Assembly (NCBI GenBank): GCA_023101885.1 | Contig: JALPQD010000143.1 | Span: 1,736,001 to 1,800,000 of the forward strand | Source of the DNA: Typhlomys cinereus | Lineage: Eukaryota; Chordata; Mammalia; Rodentia; Platacanthomyidae | DNA: 64,000 nt | Reading direction: 5' to 3' | Part shown: one piece after another, positions 1 through 11,473 of the stretch | Layout: each line of letters starts with the position of its first letter | Numbering within the stretch: the stretch's first letter is position 1 | Position numbers and translations under genes: made by a program | The notes under the pieces: generated by a model | Seen by the model: the letters and a program-made list of their open reading frames with translations, nothing else | Told to the model about the DNA's origin: nothing | Databases searched by the model: none

Positions 1-2385
1 ATAATACAGTGAAGGCTGTAAGGAAGATCTAGCCCAGTACAGACAGCGTAATAATGATGTCATTAAGACTCCTAGCTGAATGGGACTCAGACAGAGCTGT
101 TGTATAGCTGCAGACATAAATCTGAAAGAACTTTTTTGGCTACATTCTCAGACTTACCTTGAGAGATAGTTAGGAGCTCCAGAAGCATGAGTTGAGAGGA
201 AGATACGAGAAGGTTGCAAGCTGCAGAGCCGCAGGGCCTGGGCTGCTCCTTCTGAGGTACAGGAAGAAGCAGTTTGTTAGATGGATGAACACAGAGAAAC
301 AATATGAAGAAGAAGAAAACAGAAAACAAATAAACCTTAATTCTAGCACAAATAAATGAGAGAAAGGCAAGTGTGGGGCTGCTCAAACCCTTTTTGCCTA
401 GCTGAATGAAAGCAATCCCTAAGACTGAATGGGTAATGAGATCCTGACTCCTGAGATTTTAGCTTTCTTAATCATGTTCATAATTAATTCAAGAACATTG
501 ATAATTTCATTACATTCTTTTTGTCTTATCAATAAATGATGTGCCTGCACTTTTGGTCCTGTGTACAGGGAGAGGAGAGATGCTTTGGGTAATATTGCAC
601 AGGAATAGTGGATAGATATGATCCAAAAAGGTGAAGTGGTAATTATTATCCTTGACCAGCCTTCTATTATCAGAACACGATGACAAGCAGCTACAAATAA
701 TTAATAAGCTTTTTATGCAGAAATGCAAAGCCTTTGAAGAAAAATATGCTGCAAGTAGAATTCCTTACTGAAGATTATGTACATAGCACCACACATTTCT
801 ACAGAGACACAGTTTGAAACGGGAGTTGCTAAAATGCCTGCATTACAAATAAAGAAGAAAATCGATAACTTGTTTTAAAAATCACGTTTTAAAAACTATT
901 CTTTGTCTTAATGTTTTATTTAATTATTTTTTTTTTTAAATTCTGTGTCCTTCCAATTCTCCTCCTAGAAGTCCTTTCCAGGATCAACTTGCAAAGATGT
1001 CAGAATGAACTCAATAAAACCTCCCTTTTTAAAAACTGGATGGGAAGCTCTGTCGTTATCTGTCAGTCATCATCAAAGGAGCCCCTTTTCTTTACAATTT
1101 TCTACTCGCCCCCATGTAAATTTTCACAAAGCTATCAATCGTTATTTTCACTATCTTTTTCAAGGGCTTGGAGGGAGTGTTTAACACCATTTCATAGTAA
1201 CAATCAGAAAGGCCAGGAGTTTCTCAAACTGTTTAGATAATTAATATCCAATTAAATATGGGTAAGTTAGGAAAAGCTGTGATTATAAGAATTCTTATAA
1301 TTGGTGCCAAGAATAACAGTTTGGTTCTTAAACACAAGATGCAACAAATGATCTGTGTTGCAGGGCACACCAGTGACAACAAACTAACATTTTTTTCTTT
1401 AAGTAGACCAACATGGTGGGGTAAAGTTTCAGCACTGGACACCATTTCATAAAAGTGCCTCCGAACTAATTGCACTATTAAAGATAAAAACAGTTCATAC
1501 ACTGCTAAGCGGTATTCATGTTGGCACTTTGATCTGATTGCTAAACAAAATAGTCCTTGAGAAGACAGGGCAGAATCACTTAGTAAAGCAAGCTGTTGCC
1601 CATGACATTGATATATGGGACAGAGATGATGTATATACTGGGTGGATTATCAGTAAATCACTGACTCTATTTACTTCCCCAAGGAAAAAAAGACCTGTCC
1701 CTGAATGAGAATTCTTTGTTCAAACCACCAATAGGGGATTGATATTGGCAAAACATTCAATTTGTATATAGTCCTGTGAAGATTCATAAAACAATAATTT
1801 AATAAGTTAACAGACAGAGATTTAACACGTCGGCAGCATACTAAGCCCAGAGAACATTAAGTTTCCTTATTAATTTCTTTGAATTATTTGTTTATGAAAT
1901 GATTTTATGAGTTCTAGCCACCAGCAACCTTATTTCTGAATTGGAAAAATTATCTTTTGAGAAATTCAAAGTCCCTAAAAATAAAATTTCCCTAAGATTC
2001 AAGATATCAATCAACACTACAAACCTATTGCTTGTTGCTGTTATGCTATTATGCTGAAATTAAATTTAAACCTTAAAGGATAATTTCTGCATGTTATACA
2101 CATTTAAATTCATTTTAAATCTGTTTGCAAAGTTCCAGTTAGGAGATAGCCTCATGATTATATTTGTCAATCAATAATCCAAGTTAATGCACATCCAGCT
2201 GAATTTTAGGGACAGAAGCTTTCTGTGTAGATTCATAAGCACAGTAAAATTAGAAAGAAAAGTATGTATTATGAAATTAGGCTTACATCAAAAGTTGTTC
2301 TTTAAGTTCTTTGTGCCAAGCTAAATCTCTCTTAGTGACCTCCTATTTTTTATGCACAGCTTCTGGGAATTTTCATGTGGAAATT
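1..2385. other. Unique AT-rich DNA, nothing recognised
   Basis: No exon-like open frame, RNA gene or repeat family could be recognised here. Open frames are under 110 codons and AT-driven. The part around 1990-2270 is AT-rich but not simple-sequence, with several TAAT cores, and could be constrained, but nothing in a single sequence proves it. Confidence 0.5.
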
Positions 2386-2421
2386 CTTAATTATGATCAG
2401 ATTCACTGACCTACACACAAT

Positions 2422-2482
2422 TCTCTGTCTCTGTCTCTGTCTCTGTCTCTCTATCTCTTTCTCTCTTTCTCTCTGCCTCTCA
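2422..2482. repeat. (CTCTGT)n/(CT)n microsatellite
   Basis: Imperfect pyrimidine microsatellite of CTCTGT units grading into CTTT and CT runs. It is preceded by GACCTACACACA, which resembles the tail of B3-type SINEs. The same lead-in (AGATTCACTCACCTACACAC) sits before another CT run near 18.87 kb, so both may be eroded SINE tails. Confidence 0.8.
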
Positions 2483-2599
2483 GGTCACTCTCATTGCTTT
2501 CTGTGTTCTCATCTCTGAACATAGGATCATCATTTACTTGACTCTTCAAGGAAACATTGAGGCATTTTTTTTTCCTGGCACATCTCTCAGGATCCTCCT

Positions 2600-3335
2600 A
2601 CCCCCAGGCACCATCGAGCCATAATGCTCTGACCTGCCACATGTTTCTGCCACCTGTCTGCTTCTTTCTGTTCCCAGTGCCAGCACCCTTGTTCCTGCCA
2701 TCATTTTGTGCTGTTTCTCTTTTTTAAAAGTATTACTCTGCTTCAGTGCATGCGCTCATTTGTTACTCTCCTGCTACTCCCCATCATCTTTTCAGAAATG
2801 CAAACCAGACCATACTATTCTTATTCAGGCCTTTAGCGTCTCTTTATTACCCCCCTATAAGATTTCATGAGAGGCTTTTTTTGCCTGGTGTATGTGGTGT
2901 GCGTAAGTTTGTATGTGTGTTCCCATGTGTGGAGGTGCAGGTATATGTGCACATGTACATTCATGCCTGTGGAGTCCTGAAGGTGATGCTGGAAATCAAT
3001 TGCTCTTCTGTCTTTTTTCTTAAGGTTTGTACTTCAATCAAATCCTGACCTCACTGGTAGGACTAGTCTTACTAGATCCCAGCTTATTCTGGGATCCCCA
3101 GTCTCTGCCTTCCAAGGCTACAATTTCACCACACCCACTTAATATTTCCTGGGTTCTGGGACCCAAACTCCTGTCCTCTTACTTGTGTGTCAAGAGCTTT
3201 AAACACTGAGTTCTTAAGGCCTTTGAGATCTGGCCTTTTTTTTTTTTAGCCCCGTTAGTCTCATCTTTTAGCCTTACTGTATTACCAAATCATATGCAGT
3301 CTTTTCTTTCACACTTTGGTCCACCGGCAGTTCAA
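2600..3335 (+). repeat. L2-like LINE relic, split by a SINE
   Basis: Two blocks read like the ancient mammalian L2 3' region. At 2790-2870 there is a stretch with GAAATGCAAACCAGACCATA followed by a CAGGCCTTTAGCGTCTCTTTA-like part. At 3215-3290 AAGGCCTTTGAGATCTGGCC follows. In the remembered consensus these are adjacent, and here they are separated by about 340 bp of antisense SINE. Call made from memory of the consensus. Confidence 0.5.
2878..3211 (-). mobile_element. B3/B4-type SINE, antisense
   Basis: Reading along the plus strand there is a GT-rich tail, a GGAGTCCTGAAGGTGATGCTGG-type segment, then CTCTGCCTTCCAAGGCTACA, CCACACCCACTTAATATTTC and GGGTTCTGGGACCCAAACTC, which is the reverse complement of the B-box region. 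This order matches antisense B3-class rodent SINEs. It sits inside the L2-like relic, so it is the younger insertion. Confidence 0.65.
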
Positions 3336-5640
3336 ATTCCATATTCAATCATCAATGGCCAATTATTCTCTAATTGAGTTTTGTAAAGCATTTAAATATT
3401 TTCCTCTCTTCTATTTCTCAAAATGCTCACTGAATCCAAGTCTTTATCCATAAAACCCACAGCTTCACTTCAGTTGATTCTTGCAGCAGTCGCCAACGAG
3501 CTTCTGTATTGCTCAGTATAGAGTTTCATCTGTATCTGCATTTAATGGGCTGCAGTCTATTCTTGGGGAAAAAGGGGTATTACTACTTTCATTAGAGTGA
3601 TATTCTTGGCTCATTCTACAATCACTTTAATGACTCAGATAAAGTTCTTGCTTGCTTCTTTCTCTAACATGTGTGTTTGAGTTGCCATGGGAAGGCAAAG
3701 TTTGCTGCAATTAAAAAAACAGATTAAATATCTTGAATACATATGTCAAATTTTAGTGCTTTTTGGATGCATTTTTAAATTTTATGTCTCTTGCTCCCTA
3801 AAATAGCATAAAGGTTAATATAGGAAAGTGTATATTCTTGATTTCTGTATATGAAAAAAAGTGTGTAATTTCAATATTACGGCAATCAGGAAGAACTGAC
3901 AGGTGCAGGGGAGAATAGAATTTAGTGGTTCCTTGGTAACTCCATTGAAATAAGAGGTCAAGTGGCCCTATAAAACTCCATATCCCTATAAGACAGCAAG
4001 GCACGATTCTATCTTGTTACTTTGCAGCAAAATTGTTAACTAAGATATGAAAACGTGGGATATAGTTTTCAAGGATTGTTAAAAATCATATGGTTTTATA
4101 AAGTTATGTAATCTTGAAAATCATTTTTGCAAGACCTCACTTTATTATTGTACCAAATAAATAAAATTTTCAATTTATGCGATGGATTAGCCGAATACAA
4201 AGAGGATAAAGCATAGAAAGCACAAAGCATAAGGTGTTAGGAAGCTGCCAGAGGTCAGTAGAGGGGAAAGCCCCGAAAGTCCGAGGTAGAAGATAACAGG
4301 CAGGGGGTGCTAGAGAGCTAGAGCCTGTGCAGAGCTGGTCGCTTGACAATGACAGGTCAGCAAATTTCACCTGGACTTCTTAAATCTATGTCTCGATATT
4401 GGAATCAGTTAAAATTTAATTTTGCAAAAGAATTAACACTTAGAGAACATTTTAGAAAACATGAAGATACTTGTCTTATCAACTAGAAGAAAAATCTTTA
4501 AATTTTTATCTTTTCCTCTCTTTTTTTTTTTTTCCTACTTCGGAAAGTCACCTTCTATTTTACATCTGAGCCGGAGTTCTCTAAGGATTCAGACCCTTCA
4601 AAAATTCTTTAAATACAAACAACAAACATAAGACATTATTTTTCCATAATAACTTCCCTTACATTGGAAATAATATCTGGACTTATGAATTTAGTTTCTT
4701 TTAGAATTTGAAAAGATTAGGAACTAAGCCATAAAACATCTTATTTAACTTTACAGAAGCATATATTTTCAGTAGTAGACTGAAATGCTTTACTTCAATT
4801 CCTGTCCTTTATTTTTTCTGAGATAACATTTTTAGAAACTGGGTTTTTGTTTTAGAAATGTATTTCTGAGCTCTCTTTTTAGCCTGAAATGAGATATATT
4901 ATCTACTTGATCTTTTCTTGATTACCCGGAATCAGTTTATGGTTGATCAGCACTATTGCTCTTTAAAACCCATCACCTCAATGATCTCTCTTCTCAGGTC
5001 CCCTGGGACATACTCTAGGCTGAGAGAAAATGAGTTTTCCTGAGTCATAGGACTTGTAGTCTGCGAAGGGAAAGTTTCTTTCTCCTCACTAGACAGCTTC
5101 TGATCAAATGTGGACAAGCTAAGCAACAAAATCCAACTGAGTAGCAAGTTGTGAATGTCTCAGTGTCGCTTCTGCTTGGCTTGTGCGGTTTTCCTTTTCT
5201 GAGCTGTCTAATTGCTTACGTGTGTATGGAGGGATCTCTAGATTCTGATAACAATGAAATATTTTTTTCCCAAAAACTTTCCTGAAAATCATAGATCATA
5301 TATGGAAAAGAGATACACCTTGTTGGAATGTGGAGAAGTTCCCCGAGTCCACTTGGCAGAATGTGAGCAACCTGGAAACTCAGGAAACTCTGTCGATACA
5401 GGGTTCTACCAGGTAGAGGACAGAAAAACTCCATGTAGCCAGGAAAGCCCCAGGCTGCAAACTCCTGTGCAGGTGGAAGGAGCAGGTCTTGGGATGGATC
5501 CAAGCACTCAAGAGAATGTAAGATGCCCCCGACAAAGAGTTTTCTGGCCTATGCCAGTGAACCCAAGGCTGAATGAAGAACTCTAGACCAAGATGAGGTC
5601 TTTCATGTCCATTTTCCTCAGCCTTGTTGAAGACAGAAGT
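3336..5640. other. Unique DNA, nothing firmly recognised
   Basis: No repeat family or gene could be assigned. An open frame of 110 codons at 5254-5583 (plus) has no recognisable domain and no convincing splice context. A T-rich run lies at 4521-4533. Confidence 0.45.
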
Positions 5641-5839
5641 TAAATATCAAAGATAACATAATATTTCTTATTCATTCCCTTTTGCTATGAGAAAACTCAT
5701 AGCACAACAGCCACAACATATCCACAGCAAAAGACAGGGGCAGGCACCAATCAATGCATACCAGCTTGTGGCCAGCTTTGCTAACAATGCTAACCAGCCC
5801 TCCCCATCTTATCTACCTACCCAGAGAATAGACCCAAAC

Positions 5840-5995
5840 ACTGTGGCTACCACGAGTGCTGCCATGACCAATTCACTTCAGATACCTTCACTAATGTGAT
5901 GATCGTCCACACTTTGAAATTTCAACCAAAATAAACCACCTCTCTTAAGTTGTTTCTGTAGGGCATGTCATCACAGCAATGAGAGAAGTAGCTGC
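5840..5995 (+). mobile_element. 3' part of a rodent MaLR-type LTR
   Basis: The segment contains GCTGCCATGACC, then CCAAAATAAACCACCTCTCT, TTAAGTTGTTTCTG and CACAGCAATGAGAGAAG. This order (stop-like GCCATGA, AATAAA, TTAAGTTG, CAGCAA..GA) is characteristic of the 3' half of ORR1/MT-class LTRs. The AATAAA is the LTR polyadenylation signal. The 5' half could lie in 5690-5840 but is too diverged to delimit. Confidence 0.6.
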
Positions 5996-6099
5996 TCACC
6001 TTCTCTTCTAGGCAGCTCGAAGTAGCATTCTAGTAAATTGATTGCTGTAGCATTCCTCTTCTTCAGATGTTGACTAGGAGCCCTTGTAGCCTAAGGTGA

Positions 6100-6250
6100 G
6101 GATGATGGCCTTTGGAGTCACATAGATCCGGTTTGGTCTTTAGATGAGACATGTGTGCAAATGATAAATAGGGGTACAAGCAAATTATTTGTCTTACTTG
6201 AACCTCTGTTCCCTTATTTATAAAATGAATGCTATTACCTCTCAAGTGGA
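6100..6250 (+). repeat. MIR SINE relic
   Basis: Matches the remembered MIR order: TTTGGAGTCACATAGATCCG, later a CAAGCAAATTATTTGTCTTA segment (consensus GGGCAAGTTACTTAAC), then CTCTGTTCCCTTATTTATAA and AATGAATGCTATTACCTCTC. Strongly diverged, as expected of an ancient mammalian-wide element. Confidence 0.8.
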
Positions 6251-6296
6251 AGGGCAGCTTATTTTTTTTCAATTCTTAATGCCATGCTTTTACAAA

Positions 6297-6298
<2 letters not shown>

Positions 6299-6343
<45 letters not shown>
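6299..6343. repeat. (CT)n microsatellite
   Basis: About 22 uninterrupted TC units, followed by TTTCTC. Likely length-polymorphic. Confidence 0.97.
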
Positions 6344-6348
<5 letters not shown>

Positions 6349-6349
6349 A

Positions 6350-7190
6350 TAAATCTCCTCACTAGACATAGATTCTAGCTAGGTCTGTTCTGTGCTTTCC
6401 ATCACTACAGGTTAGGGGAACACCTCCTTTTCTCAAACTAAGTCATTCAGTGATTCTTACTCTTGAGTCCAGTGTAGGTTCGTATTCAGCTTCATCACTT
6501 AGCATACTCCAGCTCTCTGGCTTTGAGGAAAAGAGCACAGAGACAAATCAATCCAGCAAAGCTTTATCCCAGGGATTTTTCAAGAGCTGTGGGGAAATAG
6601 GTGCTTTTCTGGAATGACTTTCTGACAAAGATACAAAGAATAAGAGGGAGGTGGGCAGATTCCTGACTGAACTGACACTGTCTGAGCTCCTAGAAACAGT
6701 CAGCCTGAGATAACCAACTGCATATCTCAACTTTTATTCTTAAATTTATATAAATAGATTTCTGTTATTTGAAAACTCAGAGATTTAAAACACAGGTCTT
6801 GATCTCTCCTAATCCAATCCTTATGTCATCAGTTTCCTTCACCAGGTGTCAGCCTGCCACCAAAGTTAGATGGCTAATATAAAATCTATTTGTGATCATC
6901 AGAAATACAGCTCTATTGACTCCATGTTGCTGCCAGAGCTGTTTTACAAGATGCCAAAATGAAGATGATGACACTAATAACAATAATAATTAGAAGATCC
7001 TTTATGGAATTTTGTATTCCATACTTATCTCTAGCTGACAAAAGAAAATTCCTTACAACTGCGCCAAAGTTACCAACTCATTCATACGTTTGCAAGTGGC
7101 AAACATTCTTTCCTCATGTCTGCTGTTGACTAAATGACCATTTCAAATTTTACCTGTTTCCAGCAGTGTTTGACCAACATTGTTGGATAT
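6350..7190. other. Mostly unique DNA
   Basis: Nothing certain. 6430-6540 weakly resembles a MIR-family element (GAGTCCAGTGTAGGTTCGTA then CATCACTTAGCATACTC). A short AAT-rich patch sits at 6971-6990. No gene is seen. Confidence 0.35.
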
Positions 7191-7194
7191 CATG

Positions 7195-7620
7195 ACAACT
7201 GGCCTCAGATGTCAGCTTGACACATAGGAGGTGGTTCCCCGGGCACACCTGTGAGGAATTACTTAGTCAAGACAGGCCTCTGTCCAAGCCAGTAGGAGAC
7301 TGTATCAACTGCATAACAGATGTGGTAGCACCCAGCCCATAATGACTGGGACTACTTCTCTGGGCAGGTGAATAAGATGGAAAGAACGAGTTAGCATTTG
7401 GGCAAAGCTGGGAGCAAAGTGAAACACACTGTTTTGTGCCCTCTGTTCTTGCTGTAGCTGGGATATGGCCGGTTCTCTTGGATCCTGCTGGCAATTTTCC
7501 TGCCATAGTGGACCGTAACCTGGAAAGGTAAGTGTCCCCTTGTCCATAAATTGTTTGTTTGAGGTGTTTACTACAACAGTGAAATTATGAAATGAAGACA
7601 AATAGCCACCGTTGTAGCTA
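7195..7620 (+). mobile_element. Rodent LTR-like repeat of the GTCAGCTTGACACA class
   Basis: Starts with GATGTCAGCTTGACACATAG, followed by GGGCACACCTGTGAGGAATT and later CAGCCCATAATGACTGGGAC. It ends with CTGCCATAGTGGACCGTAAC and an AC-rich tail near TTACTACAACAGTGAAATTA. I recognise this as a common rodent interspersed repeat with an LTR-like layout, but I am unsure of its official family. Related antisense copies appear to lie at 22.1-22.5 and 50.1-50.5 kb. Confidence 0.5.
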
Positions 7621-7869
7621 GGTGACAAGAAGTTGAATATCTACTTAGTGAGCCTTTAACAATAAGGAAAACATACTCTTCAGTAGGGTGACCAATAGCT
7701 GAATAACATTACACAGAATCAGACACGGTTGCAGGCCATCTCCTCTTCTGCCATCCTCACTTTGGTCTTTGCCTTCAGGGTTCATGTCATGCTTACAATA
7801 TGACTGTGCAAGCTCATGAATCACAGGTAATCACTACAAAGCAAATCTTTAAGAAACAGAAGAAGGAAT

Positions 7870-8180
7870 GCTTTTTATGCATGTGCACATGTGTGCATAC
7901 GTGTGTGAGTATGTGTGTGTTTGTATGTGTGTGTGTGTGTGCATGTGTGTAGAAAAGGGACACTTCAGTGTATGTACTTTTGGAGGCTCCGAGGGGGACC
8001 TCAGCAATCATCCTGGATTGCTCTACCTCCTTATTGCTTTGTACTAGGGGTTTCCCAAGTTCCACTTGCAAGTTGGACGTACAAGCCACTGCTACTTCTG
8101 CCTTGTGTTTTAAGTGAAATCTGGAACCCAACTTCTCTCAGGTTTGTAAGTCTAAAGTGTTTGTACTCACCTCCCAATCT
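7870..8180 (-). mobile_element. CA-tailed tRNA-type SINE, antisense
   Basis: On the plus strand a (TG)n tail (7905-7950) precedes GGGACACTTCAGTGTATGTA, GGGGGACCTCAGCAATCATC, CTGGATTGCTCTACCTCCTT, TATTGCTTTGTACTAGGGGT and the diverged tRNA-like head. The same order occurs in eight other copies in this window (9.7, 14.1, 36.0, 39.9, 41.1, 41.5, 51.3 and 52.1 kb). The head resembles B2/B3 heads, while the body is not one I can name. Confidence 0.75.
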
Positions 8181-8923
8181 CTGAGAACCCTGAAGCCTCC
8201 ACCAAGACAGCCAGAACAGACTTGAGGTGGAAACCATCATCACTTCCCTTGGCCTTGCACAGCCAGCACTTTGTATATGTTTATCCTTCAACTAATTTTT
8301 TATCTTTTTATACATCTATGTTTCCATTAGCACTGTAAGATCATAGTTGGGTTGGGATACTTTCCCCTTAGTACCTGCCAAACATGAAAGTTATATTTCT
8401 TTGAATCTAAAAGACTAGTGGTAGCATGAGCCATTTCTGTGTAACTAAAATGAAAAAATGATGTTAACCTTGAAATGTCATCATCTCTAAGACATCGAAG
8501 CTTGAGAGACAAAACTAGCTAAGTATCTTAGAGATGTCAGAGTGTTAGCAACACTAGTCTGTCACCAGAAAGAATTCAGGAATTAAAAGTGACTGGAAAC
8601 ACAAGTAGAATAGTATATTGCTTTAATGTTCATATCCTTCATTCATATTACATTATAATCTTTCAATGAAAGAGTTTTAACATTTCTAAGTAAATATGAT
8701 TAATTTCTTCTGCCTGAAACATTTTACTCATTTGCACTTCCTTCACCTTGGAAAACAAATCACCAAGCTTTCAATATCTATATTTCATACTATAGAAAAA
8801 ATTGGAAAACTATAGGGTTCAAAATGAACTTAGTGATTTTAATCAGTAACTTTTCTCATGTCTGTGACCAAATGCATAACAAGAAAAAGTTCAAGAGTTT
8901 GTTTTGCTGCTATCTAAAATCTT

Positions 8924-9314
8924 TTTATTTATTTTTTTTTATTTCCACTCATACAAACTTAACAGGTACACCAGTCCCTTCCCTCCCTCCACCGCCCCAC
9001 CCCCCTGTGCCCCCTCCCCTCCCCCTTCCCTCCCCATCCCCCAGTGCCTTCCCCTCCCATCCCCGGAGCATCCTTTAATGAGCATGCCAAACTCTCCTCT
9101 GGGTCCTCCTCTCTGATGAGGTGCAAGGACCCAGTGGCATTTCCCAGAACAGTTTCCTGTATTCCCTTTAAGCATAGGAACACTACTGTGGCTGTCAATC
9201 CCTTGCGGCCAAGGATCCTAGTGCCTTTAGCAAACGCTAGACTTTGTGGGGTCAATAGTGTGTTGGACATTGCGCAGGGCATGCAAAGTCCAAATATGAT
9301 TGCTTCGGCCCTAA
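8924..9314 (-). mobile_element. 5'-truncated L1 3' UTR, with target-site duplication
   Basis: Co-linear with the 3' UTR of the long L1 at 57.5-58.05 kb: T-run, CACTCATACAAACTTAACAG, a CCCTCC-rich tract, GAGCATCCTTTAATGAGCAT, AAGCATAGGAACACTACTGT and GTTGGACATTGCGCAGGGCA. It is flanked by a target-site duplication: CTATCTAAAATCTT at 8910-8923 and CTATCTAAAAATCTT at 9315-9329. The flanks show a target-primed insertion that copied only about 390 bases from the 3' end. Confidence 0.92.
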
Positions 9315-9548
9315 CTATCTAAAAATCTTAAAATTACACTCCCTAGATCACAGGAGTTCCTAGCACACAGCCTAGAAGCTTCCTTTTACAATGAGAACTG
9401 TTTAATACAGATATTCACAACTGACCAAAGTCGTGAAGTATCAGTGACTGTGAGCTGCTCAAACTAAACAGGATACTCAAGTCACCCTTCTACCACAAAG
9501 CCCGTTTAATATCATGCAAGATATGATAGTAAGAATATAAGGGGGGGC

Positions 9549-9732
9549 ATGATTTGCTGCCAGATAGTATCTTCTGGGCGAGACAGGATTGCTGTATCCA
9601 CAAACTCATTGCGACTGCGTCTGCTTCCAAAGATCTATACAGGACTTGGCCTATTACGTGAAGGGACAAGAGCTAAAGAGGTTCCACACTTCCCTGAGAG
9701 ACAATTGAAGGTTAATGCTGAATGGAGCAGGA
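9549..9732 (+). mobile_element. Lx-like L1 3' UTR fragment
   Basis: Contains ATGATTTGCTGCCAGATAGT, ATCTTCTGGGCGAGACAGGA, TTGCTGTATCCACAAACTCA and AGACAATTGAAGGTTAATGC, in the order remembered for the 3' UTR of Lx-class rodent L1s. A SINE follows immediately. Confidence 0.6.
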
Positions 9733-9985
9733 AAAGAGAGATTGCTTAGGGGTTAAACTTCTGCCTCAAAGTCCTGAGTTTGGATTCCAGATCCTATGTG
9801 AAAATATCAGGTGGAAATCAGTGCTTTGTATTTCTGACTCTGGAAGCTGAAGTATGGGAAACCCCAGAGTAAAGCAAAGAGGAGGTAGAACAATCCAGAG
9901 TGTTTCTCTAAGTCACCCTTGAATTTCCACAGACACATACAATGTCCTCTAAGACACACAAAAAACACACACATACACACCAAAG
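9730..9985 (+). mobile_element. CA-tailed tRNA-type SINE, sense
   Basis: Head GAGATTGCTTAGGGGTTAAA (A-box-like), then GAGTTTGGATTCCAGATCCT (B-box-like), body CCAGAGTAAAGCAAAGAGGA, GGTAGAACAATCCAGAGTGT and an ACACAC tail. Sense orientation, about 255 bp, essentially full length for this family. Confidence 0.8.
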
Positions 9986-10419
9986 AAAAAGAAACACATG
10001 AACATCTAGGATTCATTTCATATTCAGACCACCATAATGACAGACATTCATTTTCAGAAGTGTGGTCCCCATCCAAGAGATAGGTGCACCTTAATTTCCA
10101 TATGTAATGAGCACAGGACTTTTGTTTCTCAGTTTTCTTATCACCTGTGTATGATGGTAAGCTAAAGGAGATGACATTTTCACATAAACTATTATGTCAC
10201 TTTTACATAATATTCCCTCAAAATGTCCAATTACATGGAATCTTATTCCTTTGAGAAATGGACATCATGAAACTAGAAGGATTCCATGACGGGAATCGGC
10301 ATGAAGTGATAAGAGGAACTTTTAAGATTAAAAAAAAAAGGAGATGTTTATTTTAATAATTGTGAAATTTCTATGGATGGCAAAGGGGCATGGTTACAGA
10401 TCATCAAGGTGAGTAGCCA

Positions 10420-11230
10420 CCAAGGATTTGCAGAGTGAAATACCTATTAGAATTACTAAGATAAATTAATGGTAACAGCAAACACTGGTTAGGATGCTAA
10501 GAAACTGAATCTCTCATGCATAGCTAAATAATGTAGCCATTCTAAAAACACTCTGGGCAGTTTCTCATCAGATTAAATATGGGATATCTATACAATACAA
10601 CCCACTGAATTATATCTTCTCAGACTTTTTCTCAGAGAATAGAACTTTATATTCTTGCAAACAACCGTATGAGACTAAACATAGTATCTTTACTTATAGT
10701 AACCTCAAACTGAAATAAGTTCAATGTGCATCAATTGTTAGACAATTATGTATGTCCATACATGCAATACTACTCAGGATCAAAAGGAGTAAAACGATTA
10801 ATGAATGCAGCAACTCAGATGATTTCAGAAAATTAACTTGTGTGTTGGGCATGGTGGCATGCAGTTTCAATTCCACCACTCAGGAGCAGAGGCAAAAGGC
10901 AACTATGGTCTGCATGGTGAGTTCCAGCCAGTCAGAGGGCTACCTGGTGACTTTCCCTCATTCCAAAAAAGGAGAAATTATTCTGATCATAAAATAGCCA
11001 AACCCAAAAAGTATATACAGTAGGATGATATTTATATTACATTTTCATATTATCAAAATTCAGAAATTGAGAAAGAATTAGGAATTGCAAGATGTTAGTG
11101 CTGGGAAAATGCTTTTTTTTTATAGTGATGTAACTTGTGTATCCTGCAACATGAACTTTTATATAGCCTGATAAAATAGAAATAAACATAAATACACATA
11201 GCAGAGTTCAATAAAGTTAGTAGAATTTTA
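10420..11230 (+). mobile_element. Old L1 relic (ORF2 3' end and 3' UTR), split by B1
   Basis: The series AACACTGGTTAGGATGCTAA, GTAGCCATTCTAAAAACACT, CTGGGCAGTTTCTCATCAGA, GTTCAATGTGCATCAATTGT and CATGCAATACTACTCAGGAT follows the last part of L1 ORF2 in order. It then continues into an AT-rich 3' UTR after the B1 insertion. Many substitutions mark it as an ancient copy. Confidence 0.75.
10844..10975 (+). mobile_element. B1 SINE
   Basis: 7SL-derived B1 layout: GTTGGGCATGGTGGCATGCA, TTCAATTCCACCACTCAGGA, GCAGAGGCAAAAGGCAACTA, GTGAGTTCCAGCCAGTCAGA, GGGCTACCTGGTGAC, then a short A-rich end. It interrupts the old L1 relic. Divergence is moderate. Confidence 0.88.
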
Positions 11231-11473
11231 AGGGGATAAATGGATTGTATTAATGTCAGTATATCCATTGTGATAGTCTACCATAGTGAAGAAATTGACT
11301 AGTGCATATTAAAAAATCACACTAATGCTGTAGCAATGTATAAATCAATTTATCTTTAAAATGTTCAACTAAGAAAGCACTGTGGTTGTCTACTATAAAG
11401 AACTTGAAGTTTTGTTTAGCTTAATTTGGGATTATTTTTCATACTTTTAGTTGATAAGGGTTTATTGAATACA

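Noticed and set aside
8939..9282. Overlapping frames on both strands over 8.9-9.3 kb
   Set aside because: Fully explained by a truncated L1 3' UTR, which is non-coding.
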